From: Crossiella cryophila
GTDB lineage: Bacteria > Actinomycetota > Actinomycetes > Mycobacteriales > Pseudonocardiaceae
Assembly: GCF_014204915.1 (NCBI RefSeq)
Contig: NZ_JACHMH010000001.1
Span: forward strand, 4,241,501 to 4,305,500
Length of the DNA stretch: 64,000 bases
Reading direction: 5' to 3'
Shown here: positions 29,875-38,344 of the stretch, one piece after another
Numbering within the stretch: position 1 is the first letter of the stretch
Layout: every line of letters begins with the position of its first letter
Notes under the pieces: model-generated
What the model was told of the DNA's origin: nothing
The model's input: the letters and a program-made list of their open reading frames with translations, nothing else
Databases searched by the model: none
Made by a program: the position numbers and the translations under genes

Positions 29875-31260
29875 TCACTGTGCTGACAGGTGCAGTTCCG
29901 CTGGACTGGGTTCCCGCGGCCGGGGATGGCGCAGCATCGCCAGATGCTCGGCCGAGGCCAGCGCGGACTGCCCGCTCGCGGCGGCATGGGAGATCCGCCG
30001 GGCGGTCACCGGCACGGGCGCCGGAGCCGGGCTGGACGGCGCGGGGCCGTCCGTCGGGACCGGAGTCGCGGCGGTGGGGGAGGAGACCGGGACCGGGCCC
30101 GCGGGGGCCGGTGCGGCCAGGTTCTCCGCGGTGAGCGGGAAACTGGCGTGCACCACGTACCCGCCGTCCTCGGTCGGCTGCGCGGTGAGCGTGCCACCGA
30201 GCATCGCCGCCCGCTCGCGCAGGCCCATCAGTCCGTGCCCACCCGGCGGCAGCGGCGCCATGCCGTCCTGACCGCGCGGGCTCGCGTTGCGCACCTCCAC
30301 GTGCAGGCTGCCGCCCGCCAGTCCCAGGTGCACCGTGACCGGCGCCCCCGAAGCGTGCTTGCCGATGTTGGTCAGTGCCTCCTGCACGGTCCGGTACACC
30401 GCGCAGCCCAGCTGCGGGGACACCGGACCCGGCATCGGGCCCATGGTCAGCGTGGTCGGCAGGCCGCTGTCGGCGACCAGTTCCGGCACGTCCTCCAGGC
30501 CCGGCTGAGCCGCCTCGCAGTCCAGGGTGGAGGAACGCAGCAGGCCGACCAGGTTGCGCAGTTCCTCCAGGGTGCGGTTGGACAGCCTGCGGATGGTCAG
30601 CGCGATCTCCCGGGAATCCGGGTCCTCGGCCACCACCTGCAGCGCGCCCGCCTGGATGGCGATCAGCGTGACCTGGTGCGAGACCACGTCGTGCATCTCG
30701 CGGGCCAGCCGGGTCCGCTCCTCGGCGCGCACCGCGTGATCGTGCAGCTTCTGCTGCCGTTCCCGCCCGGCCGCCAGTTCGGTGAGCTTGTCGGTCAGCT
30801 CGCAGCGGGCCCGCACCAGCTGGCCCACCGCGATCGGCGCACCGGCCAGCAGTGCCGCGTACAGCGCGCGCAGGCACGCCTCGTGCACGGCGACGTCGGG
30901 GAACAACTGCATCGGGCCCAGGGTCAGGCAACCGCCGAAGGCCAGCAGCCCGCAGCCGATGAGTTGCCAGTCCAGGCGACGTGCCCGCGCCACCGAGTAC
31001 AGCGCGACCATCGCGGCCAGCACGGTGAAACCCACCACCAGGCCGGGAATGGTCAGCAGCAGCGCGGTGCGCGGGAACTCCCTGCGGAACAGCAGTGCCA
31101 GACAGGCCAGCACCGGCAGCAGGAACGAGTAGTGCGTCGAGGGCGTCGTGTTGACCACGACGTCGAGTCCCGCCAGGGCGATCAGCGCCAGGTCGGTCAG
31201 GGTGCGCCGCAGGCAGCGCAGCCCGTCCGGCCCGCGGTCGCCGCGGGTTTCCGTGCTCAC
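29875..31260 (-). CDS. Orphan sensor histidine kinase (NarL-partner type)
   Basis: A 461-residue membrane kinase with about four to six helices in residues 20-150 and no large extracellular sensor domain. The HisKA_3 dimerisation box is REMHDVVSHQVTLIAIQAGA (phosphorylated His near 195). The ATPase part has the N-box EALTNIGKHASG and G-box GGHGLMGLRERAAMLGG. The last 80 residues after PLTAENLA are a Pro/Ala/Ser-rich tail, an unusual extension. No response regulator gene is adjacent on either side, so its partner is elsewhere. GTG 31260 is assumed as the start. Confidence 0.86.
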   Translation of the reverse strand: MSTETRGDRGPDGLRCLRRTLTDLALIALAGLDVVVNTTPSTHYSFLLPVLACLALLFRREFPRTALLLTIPGLVVGFTVLAAMVALYSVARARRLDWQLIGCGLLAFGGCLTLGPMQLFPDVAVHEACLRALYAALLAGAPIAVGQLVRARCELTDKLTELAAGRERQQKLHDHAVRAEERTRLAREMHDVVSHQVTLIAIQAGALQVVAEDPDSREIALTIRRLSNRTLEELRNLVGLLRSSTLDCEAAQPGLEDVPELVADSGLPTTLTMGPMPGPVSPQLGCAVYRTVQEALTNIGKHASGAPVTVHLGLAGGSLHVEVRNASPRGQDGMAPLPPGGHGLMGLRERAAMLGGTLTAQPTEDGGYVVHASFPLTAENLAAPAPAGPVPVSSPTAATPVPTDGPAPSSPAPAPVPVTARRISHAAASGQSALASAEHLAMLRHPRPREPSPAELHLSAQ

Positions 31261-31762
31261 GTTTGGGTCGGGGGCGGCCTGACGCAGGCCGGGCCCGGAC
31301 CACCTCTTCGTGACCAGAGCAGCACCTCCGAGTCACCCGTCCGATCGACCCCACCGTACGGCAGCTTGCTGCCAAACAACAGGGTCAGTTGACAAGTCTG
31401 TCCAGCTTGTCATGATCCGGCTGCAACTGACTCCCCAGACAGCCTGCGGGGTTGTCAAAGTTTGTCAGATTGACCGAGTCATCCGTGACTACGCAGCGTG
31501 TTCCCAGTTCGGCCGCTCGACGGGGTCGTTGCTCCGAACGTGGGCGTGTCATCAGTTTGACAACTTCGAACCATGTGTCCGGCCATCGAACGGTCCAGTC
31601 GGCACCGCCGTTGACCGGCGGAATGGTACAGACCACTACATCCGGTGGCGGTGTCCGGGAAATTGCCACACAGTTACGGCCGTCCGAGGGAACCGGCAGG
31701 CCGCCGTTGTGGTCTGACCGGGGGACAACAGGGCAGGGCGGGCGAGTGAAAGGTGAATGTTT
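31261..31762 (+). promoter_or_regulatory. 500-bp regulatory region with repeated TTGTCA half-sites
   Basis: A non-coding divergent region between the kinase and the YbaB/EspC cluster, AT-richer than average. TTGACAA or TTGTCA occurs at 31389-31395, 31407-31412, 31452-31458, 31462-31467 and 31557-31563. The first pair forms an inverted repeat TGACAAG-N9-CTTGTCA (31390-31412). The sites look like a multi-site operator, though some could serve as -35 elements. No candidate regulator gene is adjacent apart from the kinase. Confidence 0.45.
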
Positions 31763-32236
31763 GTGGACCCCGAAGCGTGGGTAGCGCGCATGGAACGCGA
31801 GAACCGGGCCCGGCTGGCGGCGGTGGACGCGGTCTCCGGAGAGCTGCAACAGCTCAGCGGCCGCGCGAGCACTCCGGACGGGAAGATCAGCGTCGAGGTG
31901 CACGTCAACGGGTCGCTCAAGGACGTGCAGATCCACCCCTCGCTGGTGGACGCCTCACTGCGCAACCTCGGCCAGCTGCTCGTACAGCTCGCCCAGCAGG
32001 CCCAGGCGCAGGCAGGCAGGCAGCTGGAGGAGGTGGTGACCCCGCTGTTCGGCGACGCCACCCAGACCATGGCCATGCTGCGCGGCTACCTGCCGCCCGC
32101 CGAGGACGAGGACACCGCGGCGGCAGGCCCGGAACGGCGGGAACCGAACACCCCGCCGCGCCCGTCCCAGCAACCGCCGCGGCGGACCGGCCGGGATGAG
32201 GACGAGGACGACTTCGGCGGCCCGATCCTGCGCTGA
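31763..32236 (+). CDS. YbaB/EbfC-family-like protein of a type VII-associated cluster
   Basis: A 157-residue protein. The YbaB-like part is VDPEAWVARMERENRARLAA followed by the strand-helix core ISVEVHVNGSLKDVQIHPS. The tail after residue 115 is acidic and Pro/Arg-rich (disordered). YbaB proteins bind DNA as small dimers; the paralogues next to EspC/WXG genes in Pseudonocardiales have no defined role. AAAGGTGA at 31749-31756 is 7 nt before GTG 31763 but too close to ATG 31757, so 31763 is preferred. It is the first of a three-gene run. Confidence 0.72.
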   Translation: MDPEAWVARMERENRARLAAVDAVSGELQQLSGRASTPDGKISVEVHVNGSLKDVQIHPSLVDASLRNLGQLLVQLAQQAQAQAGRQLEEVVTPLFGDATQTMAMLRGYLPPAEDEDTAAAGPERREPNTPPRPSQQPPRRTGRDEDEDDFGGPILR

Positions 32237-32281
32237 TCCGAGGGCGCGGACGACGGTGTGGCACCACTGGGGAAGGCAGTC

Positions 32282-32590
32282 ATGACAGCGGACAAGTTCA
32301 CCACCAGGAGCGCGGAGCTGGAGCGGTACGCCGCCACCCTGGCGCGCATCGGCGAGGGCCTGTCGAGGCAGGCGGCCACCGCGGCAGGCATCCAGCTCGG
32401 CCACGAGGCCTACGGCGTGATCGGCACCCAGTTCGCCGGCGACCTCAACAAGCAGGCCAGCGAGGCCAGGGCGAGGATCGAGGACGGCGCGCAGGGCCTG
32501 CAGGACGTGGCCAAATCGCTCAAGGACGCCGCGCTGACCTACCAGGACGCGGAGGACGCGGTCCGCGACTCCTTCGACGGGAAGAAGTGA
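32282..32590 (+). CDS. EspC-family (type VII secretion substrate) protein
   Basis: A 102-residue all-helical protein of the EspC/ESX-secretion-associated type: FTTRSAELERYAATLARIGE, then VIGTQFAGDLNKQASEARAR. The C-terminal helix carries YQDAED, which fits the YxxxD/E secretion signal of type VII substrates. GGGGAAGG precedes ATG 32282. No ESX core genes (eccB-eccE, mycP) are in the window, so export would rely on machinery elsewhere. It is translated between the YbaB-like and WXG-containing genes. Confidence 0.78.
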   Translation: MTADKFTTRSAELERYAATLARIGEGLSRQAATAAGIQLGHEAYGVIGTQFAGDLNKQASEARARIEDGAQGLQDVAKSLKDAALTYQDAEDAVRDSFDGKK

Positions 32591-32598
32591 ACTGAGTC

Positions 32599-33657
32599 AT
32601 GGAGTGGTTTCCCAACTTCGACGGCGCGACCAAGGCCCTGGACGGCTCCGGCGCGATCGGCAGCACCGCGGAGACGGTCTCGGCGCTGGTGCAGGGCGAG
32701 TTCCCGGAGGCTGGCGCGTCCGCGGCCGGACTGGCCTTCGACGCGGTCGGCGTGGTCATGGACCCCTTCGGCTCGCTGCTGGAGGCGGGCATCGGCTGGG
32801 CGATGGAGCACATCGGCCCGCTCAAGGAGTGCCTCGACTACATCAGCGGCGACGACGGCGAGGTCAAGAAGGGCGTGCTGGCCTGGCACAACGTGTCCAA
32901 GGACCTCACCGACCTGGCCACCGACACCCGCAATGAGCTGAACGCGCAGATCGGCGGCTGGAGCGGCGACGCCCAGCAGGCGTTCAGCGAGCAGATGACC
33001 ATCGTCAACGACAGCCTGCTGGCCATCAGCGCCGAGGCCAAGGCCACCTCCGAGGCCGCGGGCGGGCTCGGCGAGGCGATGGCGATCGTGCGCGCGATCG
33101 TCCGCGACACCATCTCCATCGTGGTCGCCGAGATCATCAAGGCCATGATCGCGGCCGGCCTGACCGCCTTCTGCACCTTCGGCGCCTCCATCGCGGCCGG
33201 GGTGTCCTGGGTGATCGCCAGGGTCGGCATGGCCGTCTCGAAGATCATGAAGTACTTCACCAAGTTCCTGCGCCTGTGCTCGGGCCTGAACCGGGTGCTC
33301 TCCACCATGATCCAGAACATGGCCAAGGCGGCCAGCAAGATCAAGGGCCTTGGCGGGCTGGGCAAGTACAGCCGCAGCGGGTTCGACCTGTCCAAGAGCG
33401 TGAGCAAGACCAACCAGAGCATGCTGCGCGGCCTGCGGGGCAACCGGGGCGAGCAGATACCCAGGCTGGACGGGTTGAAGGACGACTACGGGCAGGCCGC
33501 CGACTACGGCAAGCGGGTCGGCGCGGAGGCGGGCAAGGAATACCTGTGGCAGGCCCCGATCAAGGTGGGCCTGGAGGGCGGCAAGACCTGGGCGAAGGAC
33601 GACTTCAACCCGGAGAACATCGAGGAGAACGAGAAGAAGGGCTGGTGGGAGAAGTAA
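32599..33657 (+). CDS. Large WXG-containing putative type VII effector/partner
   Basis: A 352-residue protein starting 8 nt after the EspC-like stop. Residues 90-150 are helical with a WSG turn (IGGWSGDAQQAFSEQM, Trp at 121), the WXG signature of type VII partners. Two hydrophobic segments lie at about 170-215 (IIKAMIAAGLTAFCTFGASI and neighbours). The C-terminal 120 residues are basic, Gly- and Lys-rich, ending in KKGWWEK, with no recognised toxin domain. The layout recalls polymorphic WXG proteins whose C-terminus varies. A bidirectional terminator follows. Confidence 0.72.
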   Translation: MEWFPNFDGATKALDGSGAIGSTAETVSALVQGEFPEAGASAAGLAFDAVGVVMDPFGSLLEAGIGWAMEHIGPLKECLDYISGDDGEVKKGVLAWHNVSKDLTDLATDTRNELNAQIGGWSGDAQQAFSEQMTIVNDSLLAISAEAKATSEAAGGLGEAMAIVRAIVRDTISIVVAEIIKAMIAAGLTAFCTFGASIAAGVSWVIARVGMAVSKIMKYFTKFLRLCSGLNRVLSTMIQNMAKAASKIKGLGGLGKYSRSGFDLSKSVSKTNQSMLRGLRGNRGEQIPRLDGLKDDYGQAADYGKRVGAEAGKEYLWQAPIKVGLEGGKTWAKDDFNPENIEENEKKGWWEK

Positions 33658-33674
33658 CTCCCGGCGGCCCATGG

Positions 33675-33702
33675 CCCGGTCCGGCACGGTCGGACCGGGT
33701 TC
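33675..33702. terminator. Bidirectional terminator between converging genes
   Basis: A perfect 9-bp stem (33675-33683 with 33691-33699) with a 7-nt loop and TTC after the stem. It sits between the WXG gene and the lipoprotein gene on the other strand. Confidence 0.65.
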
Positions 33703-33709
33703 TCCCGTC

Positions 33710-34465
33710 TCACCAGTCGTTGGCCACCGCCACCACGGCGACCACGAGGAACAACCCGACCAGCGCGGCGAGGCCGTAGACGATGTTGCGGGCGGTCTCC
33801 CCAAGCAGTGCGTAGCCCAGGCCCGCCGCGGCGAACACCCCGGTCAGGATCAGGTCCGGAACCAGCAGGAACAGCGCGAACAGCAGGCGCAGCAGGAACC
33901 ACACGAAGCCGAGGCCGTACCACTCACCCATGGTCGAGTCGTCGTAGGCCCAGCGGAAGAAGGCGAACGGCGCGTAGATCGACTCCCGCCAGTGCGCCGT
34001 CCAGTTGTCGACGAACCGGACGAGCGGGTTGTCCTCCTTGACCGCGGCGACCTGCTCGACGCCCTTCAGCTCGATGGACTCGATCTTGCCTTCGGTGACG
34101 TCGATCAGCACCTGCCGGTCCACCACCTGCACCGTGGTGCGCCCGTCGACCACCGCGGTGAACTCGCCCCGGCCGGAGCGCACCTGGTAGGTGTGGTCGA
34201 AGCCGGTGTCGCCCTGGCGGCGGTCCCTGATCACGACGTAGATCGAGTCGGCGTCCTTGTCCGGCAGGCTGTACTTGGCGCCGATGGAGAACACGCCGAT
34301 GGGTGTCACCAGGGTTTTGTCGCCGGAGACGCTGACGCCGCTCGCGCTGACGCTGAACTTCACCGGCAGCAGGACCGGGGTGAAGCCGACCTGCGGTTGC
34401 GGGTCGCAGGCGATGAGCAGCAGGGGGGCGAGCAGGAGCTGGAGCTGGAGCCAGCGCCGGACCAT
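33710..34465 (-). CDS. Lipoprotein with C-terminal membrane segments, unknown function
   Basis: A 251-residue protein with signal MVRRWLQLQLLLAPLLLIAC (lipobox LIAC). A beta-rich middle follows (residues about 25-140, with KTLVTPIGVFSIGAKYSLPD and RTTVQVVDRQVLIDV). Two C-terminal hydrophobic stretches are present (WFLLRLLFALFLLVPDLIL and NIVYGLAALVGLFLVVAVV). It is therefore tethered at both ends. I do not recognise the family. Its position opposite a WXG protein is suggestive but gives no function. Confidence 0.68.
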   Translation of the reverse strand: MVRRWLQLQLLLAPLLLIACDPQPQVGFTPVLLPVKFSVSASGVSVSGDKTLVTPIGVFSIGAKYSLPDKDADSIYVVIRDRRQGDTGFDHTYQVRSGRGEFTAVVDGRTTVQVVDRQVLIDVTEGKIESIELKGVEQVAAVKEDNPLVRFVDNWTAHWRESIYAPFAFFRWAYDDSTMGEWYGLGFVWFLLRLLFALFLLVPDLILTGVFAAAGLGYALLGETARNIVYGLAALVGLFLVVAVVAVANDW

Positions 34466-34542
34466 GCTCCCTCCTGACTGCCGAGGTCAGGACTGCATGG
34501 TCCCGGGCTGGCAGGCCCCGGCTCAGTCGTTTGGTGCCACGT

Positions 34543-35079
34543 TCACCGGTTCGGCCCAGCCTCGGCGCCGTAGAACCGGCGGGCCCGCCGCCACCCGGCC
34601 GGATTGATCAGCCGGGCCAGCGCGGGCCCGAACCGGCGCGAGCCACCCAGCGCCAGCAGCAGCCCGCCGATCAGCAGGAACGCGATCCGCAACCCCCACC
34701 GCGGACCCTGCGGCGCGGGTGGTGTCGTGGACAGTTCGGTGCGCCCCCAGAACCCGGGGAAGGGTTTGCGGCCCCACACCTCGATGCCCTGGGCGGCCTG
34801 GTCGCGTTCGGCGCGGGTCACGCTCAGCAGTGCGCGTTCGGCGCCGCGGTCGGCCCAGGTCACGGTGACCGCGCAGACCCCGGTGGCGCACGGTTCGGCC
34901 AGGGTGGCGCGGCCGTGGGCCGGGGCGGGTTCGGCGCGGAAGGTCAGCGCGCACAGGGCGAGCAGGGCCAGGCCGAGGACACCGGCCAGCACCCGGGTGA
35001 TGATGATCGTGACGTAGGCCAGCCGAGGGAAGCGGCGGAACCGCCGCTCGTGCTCGGGATGCGCGCCCGGGTATCGCAT
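34543..35079 (-). CDS. Two-helix membrane protein, unknown function
   Basis: A 178-residue protein with one N-terminal helix (YVTIIITRVLAGVLGLALLALCALTF), an extracytoplasmic loop carrying a Cys pair (EPCATGVCAVTVTWADRGAE) and a second helix (WGLRIAFLLIGGLLLALGG). The family is not recognised. ATG 35079 is chosen because CAGGGT, a near TANNNT box, ends 7 nt upstream and longer frames lack a signal. It diverges from the DUF5994 gene. Confidence 0.62.
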   Translation of the reverse strand: MRYPGAHPEHERRFRRFPRLAYVTIIITRVLAGVLGLALLALCALTFRAEPAPAHGRATLAEPCATGVCAVTVTWADRGAERALLSVTRAERDQAAQGIEVWGRKPFPGFWGRTELSTTPPAPQGPRWGLRIAFLLIGGLLLALGGSRRFGPALARLINPAGWRRARRFYGAEAGPNR

Positions 35080-35232
35080 GGGGACAACCCTGTCACGGCC
35101 GGTTCCGGGGGTGTCCCTGGGCGTAGGGTCGGGGCTGGCGGGGACGTCGCGCACGTCGGCAACCGAGCCGGCGCCGTCTCCGGCGCACACCGACACCGGC
35201 CGCGCCCCGCGCCCGGAGACGGGACCACCGGC

Positions 35233-35703
35233 ATGCGCTCGGACCTGACTCACCCGCCCAGCGCCGCCCGGCGCGCGCTCCGGCTCCGGCTCAAGCCGCG
35301 GGAGTCGGCGGTGGGCCTGCTCGACGGCGGCTGGTGGCCGCACACCGGCTGCCTCGGCGTGGAGCTGCCGCCGTTGCTGGAACTGCTCGCGGTGCGGCTG
35401 GGGCCGATCGGGCGGGTGGTGTTCAACCCGGAGGCGTTCGGACCCGCGCCGCGACGGGTGCTCGCCGGCGGCTGGCCGGTGGTGCTGCGCCGCTCGGCGG
35501 CCCTGGACCCGGCGATGGTGCTGGTGCTGGGCCGGGCCGGGGGTGGGTTGCGGTTGCTGGTGGTGCCGCCGGGGGTGGCCGAGGAGACCGGGCGGCGGGT
35601 GCTGCAGCGGGCGGCCGGGCGGGAGAACATCGACAGTCCGGCGGAGTTGCTGGCGCCACGGGCCTGGTTGCGGCTGGTGGTGCCGCGACAGCGGCAGGGC
35701 TGA
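35233..35703 (+). CDS. DUF5994 family protein
   Basis: A 156-residue soluble protein with the family opening LRLKPRESAVGLLDGGWWPH and ELPPLLELLAVRLGPIGRVV. This group of actinobacterial proteins has no known function and is often multicopy. A TAGGGT box near 35126 may be its promoter. It converges on pgl with 33 bp between the stops. Confidence 0.72.
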   Translation: MRSDLTHPPSAARRALRLRLKPRESAVGLLDGGWWPHTGCLGVELPPLLELLAVRLGPIGRVVFNPEAFGPAPRRVLAGGWPVVLRRSAALDPAMVLVLGRAGGGLRLLVVPPGVAEETGRRVLQRAAGRENIDSPAELLAPRAWLRLVVPRQRQG

Positions 35704-35736
35704 GCGGACCGGGACGACGCCGGGCGCGGGCCGGGG

Positions 35737-36510
35737 TCAGGCCTTCGGGGGCAGGAAGCTGGCCGGGACCTGGGCGGCGGCGGTCGTGTCCAGCAGCCAC
35801 CGGGTGCCCTCGGCGCCGCGGGCCCCGGCCGCCGGGATCGCCACCTCGTCGCCCTCGACCAGCGCCTGCGCGACCGGACCGGCCTTGCTCTCGCCGGTGG
35901 TCATCAGCCACACCTCGCGTGCGGTGCGGATCGCGGGCAGGGTCAGGCTGACCCTGGTGGGTGGGGGCTTGGGGCAGTCGCGGACCGCGACCACGGTGCG
36001 GCTGGCCTCGTGCACGGCGGGGGAGTCCGGGAAGATCGAGGCGGTGTGGCCTTCCTCGCCGACGCCGAGCAGGCACACGTCGAAGACCGGCACCGAGCCG
36101 TAGGCCACCGCGTTCCTGGCCAGGATCTCGGCGTAGGCCTCGGCGGCGGCGTCCGGGTTGTCGCCGAAGCGGCCGTCGCTGGGTTCCATCGCGTGCACCC
36201 GGGCCGGATCAAGCGGGATGTGGTCCAGCAGGGCGGTCCTGGCCTGGGTCTCGTTGCGGTCGGGGTGACCGGCGGGCAGGAAGCGTTCGTCGCCCCAGTA
36301 CAGGTCGACCCGGCTCCAGTCGACGGCGTCGCGGGCCGGCAGGTCGCGCACGTGTTCCAGGACCGCGTTGCCGGTGCGGCCGCCGGTGAGCACCAGGCTG
36401 GCGGTGCCGGTTGTGGCCTGGGCGTCGACCAGGGCGGTGACCAGTCGGGCGGCGACCGCCGCGGCGAGCAGGTCCGGACTGGCGTGCACGACTACCCGCG
36501 GCTGGCTCAT
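35737..36510 (-). CDS. pgl: 6-phosphogluconolactonase
   Basis: A 257-residue enzyme hydrolysing 6-phosphogluconolactone, the second step of the oxidative pentose phosphate pathway. Family blocks are VLTGGRTGNAVLEHV, VDLYWGDERFLPAGHPDRNE (residues about 66-85) and VCLLGVGEEGHTASIFPDSP (near 145). In most actinobacteria pgl directly follows opcA; here opcA is about 17 kb away (54.5-55.7 kb) on the other strand, so pgl has its own promoter. It diverges from the asparaginase-like gene. Confidence 0.94.
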   Translation of the reverse strand: MSQPRVVVHASPDLLAAAVAARLVTALVDAQATTGTASLVLTGGRTGNAVLEHVRDLPARDAVDWSRVDLYWGDERFLPAGHPDRNETQARTALLDHIPLDPARVHAMEPSDGRFGDNPDAAAEAYAEILARNAVAYGSVPVFDVCLLGVGEEGHTASIFPDSPAVHEASRTVVAVRDCPKPPPTRVSLTLPAIRTAREVWLMTTGESKAGPVAQALVEGDEVAIPAAGARGAEGTRWLLDTTAAAQVPASFLPPKA

Positions 36511-36596
36511 GGTCAGACATTCTGGCCTATCGGCCGGTGCCGCCGCGGGCCCGCTCGCCCTAGGCAGGGAACACAGCCTTGAGGAGGGATCCCGCC

Positions 36597-37667
36597 ATGC
36601 GAGGACGAACCATCGTGTCGCTGACCGCCGCCGCCCTGCTGCTGGTCGGCCCGCAGAGCAGCGCCCTGCCCGAACCGCCGGCGCCCGAACCCGCGGCGGA
36701 GCAGGGGCGCGGACCGGCCCCGGACGCGCGGAACGTGGTGCTGGCCGTGCACGGCGGCGCGGGCGGCGGCCTGGTCCGCGAGAACACCACCCCCGAGGTG
36801 GAACGCGCCTACCGGGACGGCCTCACCGCTGCCTTGCGGGCGGGGGAGAAGGTGTTGCGGGACAAGGGGAACAGTGTGGACGCGGTCGAGGCCGCGGTGA
36901 AGGTGCTCGAGGACGACCCGTTGTTCAACGCGGGCAAGGGCGCGGTGTTCACCGAGGACGCCGGGCATGAGCTGGACGCCTCGATCATGCGTGGGCGGGA
37001 CCTGGCCGCCGGGGCGGTCGCCGGGGTGCGCAACGTGCGCAACCCGATCTCCGCGGCCCGCCTGGTGATGGAGAAGTCCAAGCACGTGCTGCTCGCTGGG
37101 GAGGGCGCGGACGATTTCGCCGCCCGCAACGGCCTGCCCACGGTCACCCAGGACCACTACTGGACCCAGGCCCGCTGGGACCAGTTGATGAAGGCCAAGA
37201 ACCCGGCCACCAGGGACCTGGCCGACCCGCAGGCCCACGGCACGGTCGGCGCGGTCGCCCTGGACCGGGCCCGCGACCTGGCCGCGGCCACCTCCACCGG
37301 CGGGCTGACCAACAAGATGACCGGCCGGATCGGCGACTCGCCGGTGATCGGCGCGGGCACCTACGCGCGCAACGACACCGCCGCGGTCAGCGCCACCGGC
37401 GCCGGTGAGGTGTTCATCAGGGGCGCGGCCGCGGGCACCATCTCGAACCTGGTCGAGTTCGGGCGGCGGTCACTGGCCGAGGCCACCTTCGAGGTGGTGG
37501 TGCGGCGGCTGCCCGCGCTCGGCGGCGCCGGCGGCGTGATCGCGCTCAACCGGGCAGGCGAGTTCGACGCGCCGCACAGCACCCCCGGCATGCTGCACGG
37601 ATACCTGACCGCGGATGGCCGGGTCGTCACCAAGGTGTTCCTGGACGAGACCCCGGCCAACCGCTGA
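36597..37667 (+). CDS. Secreted isoaspartyl peptidase/L-asparaginase (Ntn hydrolase)
   Basis: A 356-residue plant-type asparaginase precursor. ATG 36597 follows GAGGAGGG. The N-terminus is a signal peptide (SLTAAALLLVGPQSSA) and a Pro/Glu linker. The alpha-subunit starts LAVHGGAGGG, with DPLFNAGKGAVFT. Autocleavage is expected before the Thr of HGTVGAVALD (near residue 222), which becomes the nucleophile of the beta-subunit; STGGLTNKMTGRIGDSP and GAGTYARN are substrate-contact blocks. An exported member is less common than cytosolic ones. It ends 11 bp from the FKBP stop on the other strand. Confidence 0.9.
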   Translation: MRGRTIVSLTAAALLLVGPQSSALPEPPAPEPAAEQGRGPAPDARNVVLAVHGGAGGGLVRENTTPEVERAYRDGLTAALRAGEKVLRDKGNSVDAVEAAVKVLEDDPLFNAGKGAVFTEDAGHELDASIMRGRDLAAGAVAGVRNVRNPISAARLVMEKSKHVLLAGEGADDFAARNGLPTVTQDHYWTQARWDQLMKAKNPATRDLADPQAHGTVGAVALDRARDLAAATSTGGLTNKMTGRIGDSPVIGAGTYARNDTAAVSATGAGEVFIRGAAAGTISNLVEFGRRSLAEATFEVVVRRLPALGGAGGVIALNRAGEFDAPHSTPGMLHGYLTADGRVVTKVFLDETPANR

Positions 37668-37678
37668 GTCAGGCTCGA

Positions 37679-38302
37679 TCAGGAACCGGCGCCCGGAGTG
37701 ATCTTGACCAGGTCGACCACGAAGATCAGGGTCTCGTTCGGCGCGATGTCGCCCTTGCCCGCCGCGCCGTAACCCAGCTCGGCCGGGACGACGAGCAGCC
37801 GGCGGGAGCCCGCCTTCTGGCCGATCAGGCCCTGGTCCCAGCCCTTGACGACCTGGCCGACACCGATGGGCGCGGTGAAGGTCTTGCCGCCGTCGTAGGA
37901 GGACTGCTTGAAGGCGCGGTCGGAGAAGGTGGTCAGGTGGTAGTGCGCCTCGACCGTCTCACCGGACTTCAGCCCGGCGCCGGTGCCAGGGGTGATGTCC
38001 TTGGACAGCAGGGTGGTGGGCGCCGAGCAGTCGGTCGGCACGGTCACCGTGGGCTTGGCGTTGGCCGCGCCCTCGACCTTGAAGGCGTCGATGGTGCAGG
38101 GCGCGCCCGCGGGCTTGCCCGCGGCGCTGGTGGCCGCGGAGCTGCTCGCCGCGGCCGCGGACGGGGTCGTGTTGGCCTTGGCCAGCTCTTCCAGTCCGGC
38201 AGGCGCCTCGCTGGGGGTGCAGCCGGCGACCAGCAGGCCGAGCGCGGTCACCGCGCCCGCGGCCAGCAGGCGGGCCCGGGAGATCGTCAGAGAAAGGGAC
38301 AC
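37679..38302 (-). CDS. FKBP-type peptidyl-prolyl isomerase lipoprotein
   Basis: A 207-residue protein: a lipoprotein signal (LGLLVAGC), a Ser/Ala-rich linker, a short N-terminal domain with two cysteines, then a single FKBP domain from about residue 105. Its motifs are GETVEAHYHLTTFSD, VGQVVKGWDQGLIGQKAGSRR and the C-terminal LIFVVDLVKI. The aromatic pocket residues YxxTTF-type, W and F are retained. It helps fold exported proteins at the outer face. It lies 42 bp behind the redoxin gene on the same strand. Confidence 0.9.
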   Translation of the reverse strand: MSLSLTISRARLLAAGAVTALGLLVAGCTPSEAPAGLEELAKANTTPSAAAASSSAATSAAGKPAGAPCTIDAFKVEGAANAKPTVTVPTDCSAPTTLLSKDITPGTGAGLKSGETVEAHYHLTTFSDRAFKQSSYDGGKTFTAPIGVGQVVKGWDQGLIGQKAGSRRLLVVPAELGYGAAGKGDIAPNETLIFVVDLVKITPGAGS

Positions 38303-38344
38303 AGCGGGAAGCCTAGACGGCCCGGTGTGTGGTCCGCCCTCTGC

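Noticed and set aside
31708-31720. Second DasR-like site (TGGTCTGACC)
   Set aside because: One base is missing from the palindrome and no aminosugar gene is nearby.
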